In this document: in pieces, positions 44,184-52,631 of the stretch
Layout: each line of letters opens with the position of its first letter
Numbering within the stretch: position 1 is the stretch's first letter
DNA from: Nonomuraea turcica
GTDB taxonomy: Bacteria > Actinomycetota > Actinomycetes > Streptosporangiales > Streptosporangiaceae
Assembly (NCBI RefSeq): GCF_030718205.1
Contig: NZ_JAUZQF010000003.1
Coordinates: 558,001-622,000, forward strand
Direction: 5' to 3'
DNA length: 64,000 bases
Translations under genes and position numbers: made by a program
The notes under the pieces: model-generated
What the model was told of the DNA's origin: nothing
Databases searched by the model: none
The model's input: only the letters and a program-made list of their open reading frames with translations

Positions 44184-45813
44184 CGTCGAGTGGTGGCGTA
44201 CCGCGGTGATCTACCAGGTCTACATCCGGTCGTTCGCGGACGGCGACGGCGACGGGATCGGCGACATCGCCGGGATCCGCAGCCGCCTGAGCTATCTGGC
44301 CGGCCTCGGTGTCGACGCCATCTGGATCACGCCGTGGTACGAGTCGCCGAACAATGACGGGGGCTACGACGTATCCGACTATCGCGCCATCGCCCGCGAA
44401 TACGGCGACGTACGCGAGGCCGAGCAACTCATCGCGGAGGCGCACCGGCATGGCCTGAAAGTCATCCTGGACGTCGTGCCGAACCACACGTCCACCGAAC
44501 ACCCCTGGTTCCAGGCCGCGCTCGCCGCCCCGCCGGGCTCCGCGGAACGCGCCAGGTACCACTTTCTGGACGGTCGAGGACCCACCGGGGAGGTCGTGCC
44601 CAACGACTGGCGCAGCACGTTCGGCGGCCCCGCCTGGACGCGGGTGCCCGACGGGCAGTGGTATCTGCACCTGTTCGATCCCAGCCAGGCCGACCTGAAC
44701 TGGTCCAACCCCGAGGTCCGCGCGGAGTTCCTGGACCTCCTGCGCTTCTGGTTCGACCGCGGGGTGGACGGGTTCCGGATCGACGTCGCCACCGGCCTGA
44801 TCAAGCACCCCGGCTATCCCGATCTGGGCTACCGGGAGGAAGACCTGCTCGTCCTGACTGACGTGCCGGACCATCCGCACCGGGACCGCGACGAGGTGCA
44901 CGCCATCTACCGGGGCTGGCGCGCGGTGGCCGACGCGTACGACCCGCCAAGGGTCTTCGTGGCCGAGGCATGGGTGGCGGATCCCGAGCGGCTGGCCCGG
45001 TACGTGGCGCCGGCCCAACTCCACACCGCCTTCAACTTCCCCTTCCTGCAGTCCGCGTGGGACGCCGGCGATCTGTTCACGGTGATCGACTCCACGCTCC
45101 GCACGATGTCCCTCTCCGGTGCGCCGCCGACCTGGGTGCTGTCCAATCACGACGTCGAACGGACGGTGACCCGTTACGGCCGTGCCGACACCCGCAAGCA
45201 TCAGGGAAGGTCCGGTCACGAGCTGGGCCCGGTCGACGAGGACCTGGGCCGCCGCCGCGCCAGGGCCGCGCTGCTGCTGATGCTGGCGCTACCCGGCGTC
45301 GCCTACCTCTATCAGGGTGAGGAACTCGGGCTGCCCGACTACATGGACATCCCGGACGATCGCCTCCAGGATCCGATCTGGACCCGTTCCGGCGGGCGGC
45401 GCCGAGGACGCGACGGCTGCCGAGTGCCGCTGCCCTGGACGCCGGCACCGGACGGCGCCGGGTTCGGGTCCGCGGACCCGTGGCTGCCGCAGCCCCCTGG
45501 GTGGGGACGGCTCTCGGTGGCGAACCAGGTGGACGACCCGGCCTCCACTTATCACCTCGTCGCGCGGGCGCTGCGGATCCGGCGGAAGCTGGATGTCCCT
45601 CAGGAGCTCGAGTGGGTGGGCCGAGCCGGCCCGGTCCTGCACTTCCGGCGCGGACCGGACTTCGCGTGCGTCGTCAATCTCGGCGCCACGGAGGTGCCGG
45701 TGCCCGCGAACACGGTCACCCTCCTGCGCAGCGACACCCTCGACGCGGCACACGATCCGCTCGGGCCGGACACGGCCGCCTGGCTGCGTCTGCAGGGCGG
45801 GAGCACACCGTGA
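44176..45813 (+). CDS. GH13 alpha-glucosidase-type glycoside hydrolase, cytoplasmic
   Basis: The 545-residue enzyme begins with YQVYIRSFADGDGDGIGDI, the hallmark of oligo-1,6-glucosidase/alpha-glucosidase members. Nucleophile Asp203 lies in GFRIDVATG, acid/base Glu264 in VFVAEAW and the stabiliser Asp326 in SNHDVERT. DVVPNHTS is also intact. There is no signal peptide, so it works inside on what the importer delivers, releasing alpha-linked glucose. It overlaps both neighbours (eight bases with the aldolase, GTGA with the sulfatase). Confidence 0.92.
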   Translation: MGDVEWWRTAVIYQVYIRSFADGDGDGIGDIAGIRSRLSYLAGLGVDAIWITPWYESPNNDGGYDVSDYRAIAREYGDVREAEQLIAEAHRHGLKVILDVVPNHTSTEHPWFQAALAAPPGSAERARYHFLDGRGPTGEVVPNDWRSTFGGPAWTRVPDGQWYLHLFDPSQADLNWSNPEVRAEFLDLLRFWFDRGVDGFRIDVATGLIKHPGYPDLGYREEDLLVLTDVPDHPHRDRDEVHAIYRGWRAVADAYDPPRVFVAEAWVADPERLARYVAPAQLHTAFNFPFLQSAWDAGDLFTVIDSTLRTMSLSGAPPTWVLSNHDVERTVTRYGRADTRKHQGRSGHELGPVDEDLGRRRARAALLLMLALPGVAYLYQGEELGLPDYMDIPDDRLQDPIWTRSGGRRRGRDGCRVPLPWTPAPDGAGFGSADPWLPQPPGWGRLSVANQVDDPASTYHLVARALRIRRKLDVPQELEWVGRAGPVLHFRRGPDFACVVNLGATEVPVPANTVTLLRSDTLDAAHDPLGPDTAAWLRLQGGSTP

Positions 45814-47366
45814 GACGGCCCAACATCGTGCTGATCCTCGCCGATGACCTGGGGTACTCGGACATCGGCTGTTACGGCGGTGAGATCCGCACGCCGAATC
45901 TCGACCGGATCGGGCGGTCCGGGGTGCGGCTGTCGCAGTTCTACAACACGGCACGATGCAGCCCGTCGCGCGCGTCCCTGCTGACCGGGCTGCACCCGCA
46001 CCAGACCGGTATCGGCGTCCTGGCCGGCAACGGCGCACCCGGAGGCTATCCGGGCAGCCTCAACGACCGCTGCGTGACCGTCGCCGAGGTGCTCAGAGAC
46101 GCCGGGTACGCCACCGGCATGTCGGGCAAATGGCACCTGAGCGGGCCGTTGTGGGAGCCGGCCGACTCGTGGCCCACGCGGCGAGGATTCGCCGACTTCT
46201 TCGGGACGCTCAGCGGATGCGGGAGCTACTACGACCCGGCAACCCTGTACCGCGGCGAGGTGGACGCGAGCGCCGAGACCCGAGATCCGCAGTTCTTCTA
46301 CACCGACGCGATCACCGATCACGCCGTGGAGTTCATCGGCCGGGAGGCTGCCGCCGGTCGTCCGTTCTTCGCCTATGTCGCCTACACCGCGCCGCACTGG
46401 CCGCTGCACGCGCCCCAGGAGGACATCGCCGGGTACGACGGCGTCTACTCCGCGGGCTGGGACGAACTGCGCGCTCGCCGGCTCGACCGGCTGCGCGCCG
46501 AAGGCCTGCTCGGCGCCGAGTCGGCACTGTCCGCGCCCGACCCGGCGCAACCACGGTGGGCGGCGGCACCGGATCAGGCGTGGGAGGCACGCCGCATGCA
46601 GGTGTACGCGGCCCAGGTGGAGCGGATGGACCGGGGCATCGGCCGTATCCTCGACCGGCTGGAGGCATCCGGGGTCTCCGACGACACCCTGGTGGTGTTT
46701 CTGTCGGACAACGGCGGCTGCGCCGAGATGCTGCCGCTCGGTGACCCCGAGGAGTTCCGGGCCAAGCGGCACATTGTGCCGGCGGCCACTCGGGAAGGCG
46801 CCGAGCTGCGCGTCGGCAACATCCCGGGCATCGACCCCGGCCCGGAGGACACCTACGCGAGTTACGGTCCCGCGTGGGCCAACCTGTCCAACACCCCGTT
46901 CCGCCTCTACAAACGGTGGGTCCACGAGGGAGGCATCGCGACCCCGTTCATCGTGCACTGGCCCGCGGGCGGCCTCACCGCAGGGCGGATCGTCCGAACG
47001 CCCTTTCAGCTCACCGACGTGCTGCCCACCCTGCTCGCTGCCGCCGGCGTCGACTACCCGCGGGAGTACCGAGGGCGGGCGGTGCCGCACCTTGAGGGGC
47101 GCACCATGGTGCCGGCCCTGCGCGGCGCGTCGGTCCCGGACACGCCCCTGTTCTGGGAGCACCTCGGCAACGCCGCCGTACGCCGGGGGCGGTGGAAGCT
47201 GGTCCGCGAGCACGCGGGGCCATGGGAGCTCTACGACATGGACACCGACCGCTCCGAGTTGACCGATCTCGCCGAGCGCCGCCCCGACCTCGTCGCGGAG
47301 CTGGCCACCGCGTACCAGTGTTGGGCGCAGCGGGTCGGCGTCATATCCCGCGAAGAGGCGCGTTAG
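45810..47366 (+). CDS. type I sulfatase, cytoplasmic
   Basis: The 518-residue enzyme starts RPNIVLILADDLGYSDIG with the metal-binding Asp pair. It has the CSPSR motif with Cys50, the residue converted to formylglycine, followed by LLTGLHPHQTGIG. SGKWHL and LSDNGG complete the active site. No signal peptide precedes the first strand, so the enzyme is intracellular, unlike most secreted arylsulfatases; it would need a formylglycine-generating enzyme, which is not in this window. It is the last gene of the operon (GTGA overlap with GH13). It indicates that the imported compound carries a sulfate ester. Confidence 0.92.
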   Translation: MRRPNIVLILADDLGYSDIGCYGGEIRTPNLDRIGRSGVRLSQFYNTARCSPSRASLLTGLHPHQTGIGVLAGNGAPGGYPGSLNDRCVTVAEVLRDAGYATGMSGKWHLSGPLWEPADSWPTRRGFADFFGTLSGCGSYYDPATLYRGEVDASAETRDPQFFYTDAITDHAVEFIGREAAAGRPFFAYVAYTAPHWPLHAPQEDIAGYDGVYSAGWDELRARRLDRLRAEGLLGAESALSAPDPAQPRWAAAPDQAWEARRMQVYAAQVERMDRGIGRILDRLEASGVSDDTLVVFLSDNGGCAEMLPLGDPEEFRAKRHIVPAATREGAELRVGNIPGIDPGPEDTYASYGPAWANLSNTPFRLYKRWVHEGGIATPFIVHWPAGGLTAGRIVRTPFQLTDVLPTLLAAAGVDYPREYRGRAVPHLEGRTMVPALRGASVPDTPLFWEHLGNAAVRRGRWKLVREHAGPWELYDMDTDRSELTDLAERRPDLVAELATAYQCWAQRVGVISREEAR

Positions 47367-47380
47367 GCCCAGGACCGCCC

Positions 47381-47454
47381 CCGCTGGCCGCGCGTCCGGT
47401 ACGGGCGGCGTACAGAGCGGTACGGGCGGAGTACGGACAGCGCCGCGCCAGCGG
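47381..47454 (+). repeat. 21-bp direct repeat inside a long hairpin
   Basis: CGGTACGGGCGG-N-GTAC occurs at 47397 and again at 47418. The pair is enclosed by CCGCTGGC (47381-47388) and GCCAGCGG (47447-47454), which can pair. It may terminate the sulfatase operon or form the leader of the NlpC/P60 gene. The remaining bases up to 47628 hold AAAGGAAG before the GTG and nothing else I can support. Confidence 0.55.
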
Positions 47455-47628
47455 CAATCCCTAACGTTCTTACCAAGCCGCCAATGACCTGCACCAAGGG
47501 CCGCGGCCGGCAGCCGTGGACGTGCGGCAACGCGTGACTTCCGATTCCCACTTTCTTCGAAGCGACAAGACGCCGGGGTTGCGACGCCGATCCCACGACG
47601 AAAGACATCCCCCCATGAAAGGAAGAAC

Positions 47629-48531
47629 GTGAAACCCAGAATCATGACGTTGATCGTGGCCTTCGTCGTCGCGGTCTCCAGCGCCGTCTTCGTGTCCGCG
47701 CCTTCGGCGTCCGCCGACGGTTTGAGCAATCCGAGCGGCACGCTCACCGTCTCCTGCGGGGGTGCCGAGGCCTTCATTCAGGTCGACTGGAAAAGAGCGG
47801 ACCAGGTGACCGTTCGCTGGCGTATCGAGGACACCGGCACGGAGGCCAACAGGTCTCCGGTGCTGCGGATCCAGGCCCGCGGCGCCGAGGGCGGCGAGGC
47901 ACCCTTCATCTTCCCCAGCGGCGAGACCTACTTCATCCTCAGAGGCGGCAACGGCCACCACGAGATCGGCCTCAAGTCCGACTGGAACCCCGACAACATC
48001 CCCAACATCAATCACCTCAGGGTGAAAGTCCAGAACGGGACGACCGAGCAGGGGGTGTTCTGCTACCAGGAGAGGGACATCTTCAACTGGAGCATGATCG
48101 CCCACAAGAACGCCGTGGCCAAGCGCGGCGAACCTTACATCAAGCAGGGTATAGGAACCCCCCAGTACCCGGGCTACGACTGCTCCGGCCTGGTCTACGC
48201 CTCCTACAACCCGATCGCCAACTTCCCCGGCTGGCCGGTCCGCCGCGCCGTCGAAATGTGGAACTGGGCCAACAACAACCAGAACCCGGGGAAGTTCTAC
48301 GCCAAAGCGATCGATTACTCGGACCTGAAGGTCGGTGACCTGATCTTCTACAAGACGACCGCAGAAGCCGTCGGCCACGTCGCCTTCTGGGAGGGGGACG
48401 GCCAGATCTTCGACGCGCTCCAAGAGGGCACCAACGTCGACTACCATCCCGAAGGCGGCCTCTACGACAACCGCGTCGCGGCCTTCCGCATCCTCGGTGT
48501 CGACACCGTGGCGACCGTCGTCAACCCATGA
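47629..48531 (+). CDS. secreted NlpC/P60 cell-wall hydrolase
   Basis: The 300-residue exoprotein has a Sec signal ending around PSASADG, a beta-rich N-terminal domain of about 120 residues with two Cys, and a C-terminal NlpC/P60 peptidase domain. The catalytic Cys185 lies in YDCSGLVYASY and His in VGHVAFWEG. Such enzymes cut peptidoglycan stem peptides (D-Glu-meso-Dap type) during growth or sporulation. GTG 47629 follows AAAGGAAGAAC; an ATG five codons later is an alternative. Confidence 0.88.
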   Translation: MKPRIMTLIVAFVVAVSSAVFVSAPSASADGLSNPSGTLTVSCGGAEAFIQVDWKRADQVTVRWRIEDTGTEANRSPVLRIQARGAEGGEAPFIFPSGETYFILRGGNGHHEIGLKSDWNPDNIPNINHLRVKVQNGTTEQGVFCYQERDIFNWSMIAHKNAVAKRGEPYIKQGIGTPQYPGYDCSGLVYASYNPIANFPGWPVRRAVEMWNWANNNQNPGKFYAKAIDYSDLKVGDLIFYKTTAEAVGHVAFWEGDGQIFDALQEGTNVDYHPEGGLYDNRVAAFRILGVDTVATVVNP

Positions 48532-48737
48532 CGTCGCTCCTGGGTGTCCAGGCCGCAACCGGGACCCCCAGGACACCGCCGCCTCACGACCACTACTGGT
48601 CCAGCGCCAGATCCGCATAACACGAGCCCCGGCGTGCTACAGCCAGCACGCTGGGGTCTGTGGCGTGTCCTGGCCTAGGATCGTCTGGTGCCCCGAAGGT
48701 CGCAGATCAAGAGTCTGGTCACTCGGCGTAGGTACGA

Positions 48738-51700
48738 GTGACGGAGACAAGCTTCGGCGGGCTGCTTCGAGCCCATCGCCGCCGCACCGGACTGACGCAA
48801 CGGCAACTCGCGGACCGGGCGGGCGTGAGCGCGGGCGCGATCCGCGATCTGGAACAGGGCAGGACGAGAAGCCCGAAGCCGGACTCGGTCCAGGCCATCG
48901 CCACCGCGCTCGGGTTGAGCGGGCCCGATGCCGAGCAACTCCACGCCGCCGCCGCCGAGGCCCATCGCCCGCTGCGCGCCGAAGCCGGTCCGGTCCGTGG
49001 CGGCCCGCTGCGCATCCGTGTGCTCGGTCCGGTCGAAGTCTGGCACGGCGATGTCCAGGCATCCCTCGGCTCCGACCTGCAACGCACGCTGCTCGCGCGG
49101 CTCGCGCTGGGCGCCGGTGCGGCGGTCGGCCAGGACGAACTGATCGACCTTCTGTGGCAGCACGGCGAAACCCAGAATCCGGTGAGCCTGCTGCACACGC
49201 ACGTCGCCAGGTTGCGGCGGCTACTGGACTCCGACGCGCGAACCGACAGCGTGCTCCTCGGCGGTCAGACCGGCTACCGGCTCGCCGTCACCGCCGATCA
49301 CCTGGACCTGCTGACGTTCCGCGACCTCACCACGCGGGCGGCGTACGACGCGCCGGAGGAGGCGTTGACGCGGCTCGCCGAAGCCGTCGCGCTGTGGCGC
49401 GGTGAGATCGACGCGGAGCGGGTGGCATCGAGCCCGCTCTACACCGCGATAGCCACCGAGTACGCCACCACTGTCCAGACGTTCGCCACTCTGGCGCGCG
49501 ATCTCGGCAAGCCGGAACGCGCGTTGAAACCGGTGCGGGAGCTGGTGAATCTGCGCGAGCTGGACGAGCCGCTGCACGCCGAGCTGATCCTGACCCTGGC
49601 CGCGAGCGGCCGGCAGGCAGAGGCACTCGCGGCGTACGACCGGATCCGGTCCGCACTCGCCGACCAGCTCGGCATCGATCCTGGCGAGCGGCTGCGGTCC
49701 GCCCAGCTCGCGGTGCTCCGGCAGCAGGAGCGGCACGCCCGGCGGACCATGGGGCGGACCGCGATCCAGCAGGCGCCCGCCGCGCCGCCGGACTTCGTCG
49801 GCAGGGCGGATGACATGGCCAGGATCGAGGCTGCCCTCGCCAGGACGGACGAGGAGTCCGGACCGACCTCGTCCCGGATCGTGCTGATCGACGGCATCGC
49901 CGGAGTCGGTAAGACCGCTCTCGCGCTCGCCGCCGCGCACCGGTTGCGCGCGAAGTATCCCGACGGTCAGCTCTACGCCGACCTGCGCGGCACCACCGCG
50001 GCCGCACCGGAACCTATGGGGGTGCTGGGCCGGTTCCTGCGCGCGCTCGGCGTGCCGAGCAGGGGAATCGGGACCGACGAGGCCGAGGCGGCCGCGCTGT
50101 TCCGCAGCGAGCTCGCCGACCGGCGGATGCTGGTGCTGCTGGACAACGCACATGACGCCGACCAGGTCCGTCCGCTGCTGCCAGGTGCGGGCGGCAGCGA
50201 CGTGATCGTGACCAGCCGGCGCAGGATGCTCGGCCTCGCCGGTGCGAGCATGGTCCACCTCGAACCGCTCAACCCGGAGGAGTCGATCACCCTGATCGCC
50301 GCGACCGCGGGATCGCATCGGATCGACGCCGATCCCGGCGCGGCCGGCGCGCTCGCCGAGGCGTGCGCACGGCTGCCGCTCGCGCTGCGCATCGCGAGCG
50401 CGCGACTGGCCACCCGGCAGGCGTGGACCATCGGCGACCTGACCCGCCGGCTGCACGACGACAACCGCAGACTCACCGAGCTGTCCACCGGTGAGTCGAG
50501 CGTGCTCACCAGTTTCCAGCTCAGCTACGCCGATCTGAGCGCAGCGGCCCAGCGCGCGTTCCGGCTGTGCAGCCTGCACCCCGGTGACGACTTCGGCGCC
50601 GACAGCACCGGTGTCCTGCTGGCGATGCCGGCGACCGAGGCCGACCGCGTGCTGGAGGACCTGCTCGAGGCGAACATGCTGATGCAGTACGCGACGGACC
50701 GCTACCGGTTCCATGACCTGCTGGGCCTGTACGCCCGGCGGCTGCTCGCCGATGACACCGAGGGCGAAACCGCGCGCTCCCGGCTGTACACCTGGTACGC
50801 CGACGCGGTGACGGCCGCGATGGAGTGGGTGTACCCGCAGCTCGTGCGGCTCGACACGCATGCGGAGCGGGAGACGTTCTTCGCCACCGAAGCCGACGCG
50901 ATCGCCTGGCTGGACGCCGAGCTGCCCGCGTTGGTCGCCGTCGTCAGGCACGCGGCCGGGTCCGCCGACCGCGCGCTGTCCTGGCGGATCACCGACCAGC
51001 TCCGCGGCTACTTCCTGATCCGCCGGCACATCGACGGCTGGCTGCCCGCGGCGGAGGCAGGGCTGGACGCGGCCACCAGAGCCGGCGATGACGTCGCGCG
51101 GACCGCGATGTTGATCAGCCGTGGCCAGGCGCTGTGGTCGGTCGGCCGGGACGAGGAGGCGCTGTCCGACTGCCTCGCCGGCGAACAGCTCGCGGTCACC
51201 ACCGGCTGGACGACGGCCGCCGCGTACCTGTCCCATCACATCGGGTGGCTCTATCTGGAGCAGGGCAAGCTCACCGACGCGGAGGATTGGCTGCACCGCG
51301 CGCTCGAGTTGACCGAGGACGACCAGCTCGGCCACGTGCGGGCGGTCGCCCTCAACGGACTCGGGGTGATGCGGCTGTGCCAGGGCGAGCTTCGGGACGC
51401 CGCCGAACTGCTCAACGCGGCGCTGGAGATCAACGAGGCGACCGGCCGCGAGACGTCGGCGCTGGCCAATCGGGGCAACCTGGCGAGCGCGTTACGTCAG
51501 CTCGGTGCGGAGGCGCGCGCCTCGGAACTGCTCACCGAAGTGCTCGTGGCGTACCGGAAGAGGTCGAACCTGCGCGGCGAGCTGTCCACCTTGGACGAGT
51601 TGAGCCAGCTGCACAGACAGCGCGGAAACGCCGCCACCGCGCTGGAGGTGGCGAGGCGAGCGCACGATATGGCGATCGCGGTCCACGACCGGAAGGCCAC

Positions 51701-51977
51701 GGCACAGACCGCGGCCACTGCGGCACAGGCATACCTCGCGCTCGGCGACGCGACGGCAGCCGCCCAGTGGTTCGAGGACAGCGTGACGATCGCGCACAAC
51801 ACCTACCCGTTCGTGGAGGCACGGGCACTGGTCGGCCTCGCCACCGCCCGGCTCTCCGCCGGTGACCCGGCCTCGGCGAGCTACACCGCCGAGCAGGCCG
51901 TGGCGATCGCCGGATCCTGCGGTTTCCGCCTGCTCGAAAGGCAGGCATTGGCCGCGCTGCATGCCTCGAGACAATGA
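48738..51977 (+). CDS. XRE-SARP-NB-ARC-TPR transcriptional regulator (AfsR/SARP family)
   Basis: The 1079-residue multidomain regulator carries, in order, an XRE helix-turn-helix (residues about 5-62, RRTGLTQRQLADRAGVSAGAI) and an OmpR-type winged helix (about 90-165, LRIRVLGPVEVW). Next come a bacterial transcriptional activation domain (about 170-315) and an NB-ARC ATPase with P-loop GIAGVGKTAL at about 386 and LVLLDNA. Tetratricopeptide repeats run from about 820 to the end (AYLSHHIGWLYLEQGKLTDAEDWL). It starts at a GTG without a strong ribosome site. SARP proteins switch on secondary-metabolite clusters, but no biosynthetic cluster is in this window. The added XRE domain gives it two DNA-binding heads. 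Confidence 0.92.
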   Translation: MTETSFGGLLRAHRRRTGLTQRQLADRAGVSAGAIRDLEQGRTRSPKPDSVQAIATALGLSGPDAEQLHAAAAEAHRPLRAEAGPVRGGPLRIRVLGPVEVWHGDVQASLGSDLQRTLLARLALGAGAAVGQDELIDLLWQHGETQNPVSLLHTHVARLRRLLDSDARTDSVLLGGQTGYRLAVTADHLDLLTFRDLTTRAAYDAPEEALTRLAEAVALWRGEIDAERVASSPLYTAIATEYATTVQTFATLARDLGKPERALKPVRELVNLRELDEPLHAELILTLAASGRQAEALAAYDRIRSALADQLGIDPGERLRSAQLAVLRQQERHARRTMGRTAIQQAPAAPPDFVGRADDMARIEAALARTDEESGPTSSRIVLIDGIAGVGKTALALAAAHRLRAKYPDGQLYADLRGTTAAAPEPMGVLGRFLRALGVPSRGIGTDEAEAAALFRSELADRRMLVLLDNAHDADQVRPLLPGAGGSDVIVTSRRRMLGLAGASMVHLEPLNPEESITLIAATAGSHRIDADPGAAGALAEACARLPLALRIASARLATRQAWTIGDLTRRLHDDNRRLTELSTGESSVLTSFQLSYADLSAAAQRAFRLCSLHPGDDFGADSTGVLLAMPATEADRVLEDLLEANMLMQYATDRYRFHDLLGLYARRLLADDTEGETARSRLYTWYADAVTAAMEWVYPQLVRLDTHAERETFFATEADAIAWLDAELPALVAVVRHAAGSADRALSWRITDQLRGYFLIRRHIDGWLPAAEAGLDAATRAGDDVARTAMLISRGQALWSVGRDEEALSDCLAGEQLAVTTGWTTAAAYLSHHIGWLYLEQGKLTDAEDWLHRALELTEDDQLGHVRAVALNGLGVMRLCQGELRDAAELLNAALEINEATGRETSALANRGNLASALRQLGAEARASELLTEVLVAYRKRSNLRGELSTLDELSQLHRQRGNAATALEVARRAHDMAIAVHDRKATAQTAATAAQAYLALGDATAAAQWFEDSVTIAHNTYPFVEARALVGLATARLSAGDPASASYTAEQAVAIAGSCGFRLLERQALAALHASRQ

Positions 51978-52051
51978 ACAGAACCAGTCGGCGGGGGCGC
52001 GGACTGTTGACCCCCGATCACCCATCCCGGCACGGGCCCTGCGCGCAGAGA

Positions 52052-52382
52052 TCAGCAGAGATCGACGTCGATGTACTTGCGGGCCACCTTGTAGATCTTC
52101 TCGCCGCATGACGGGTGAAGGGCAGGCCCGCCTTGACGATCCGGGCTCCCTCGGCGCGGGCCTCGCTGATCTTCCCGGTGCTGCAGTGATGTAGGAAGTC
52201 GACCGGCTCGCGCCACCCGCCATGCGTGAACAGCAGGACCGTCTCTCCCTCACTCTCCTCCAACGAGAACGTGACGGTCGTGGCCAGCCACTCCTCCGGC
52301 CCTCGGATCTGGGTACCGCCATGACGACGGCGGGCGGGGCGGTCAGGCCGGCGGCAAGGGCCAGCACGATGAGGAGTCTCAT
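52052..52382 (-). pseudogene. chimeric SRPBCC (AHSA1-like) remnant behind a foreign signal peptide
   Basis: Reading the minus strand from ATG 52382, the first 22 residues form a perfect signal peptide (MRLLIVLALAAGLTAPPAVV). A different frame then carries the C-terminal part of an SRPBCC/AHSA1 protein (GPEEWLATTVTFSLEE, FTHGGWREPVDFLHHCST). Its last segment continues after another frame break as EKIYKVARKYIDVDLC before TGA at 52052. The N-terminal half of the SRPBCC domain is gone. This looks like a deletion junction between two genes followed by decay. Confidence 0.7.
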
Positions 52383-52631
52383 GGCCGGTGACGCTAGGCG
52401 GCGCGGCGCCGGACGGCATCGGAGCAGCGGAGTGATCCGGGGGAGGCGCTGGCCGACGCTGAGGCCCTGATCGCCTGGCAGGCCGGGCCTGCCGCTGAGC
52501 TGGGGTGGTTTCGACGTGGGCATTCGTCCCTGCCTCGACCGGAAGTAAGCTGCCTCGGACTTGGCGCGACCGGACCGAGCTTGCAGAAGCGCGAGGTCGG
52601 CTCTCGCCTTGACGCGACTTGCTAGGGAAGG

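Noticed and set aside
47367..47628. ydaO (cyclic-di-AMP) riboswitch
   Set aside because: The expected conserved core could not be recognised by eye; left as a test rather than a feature.
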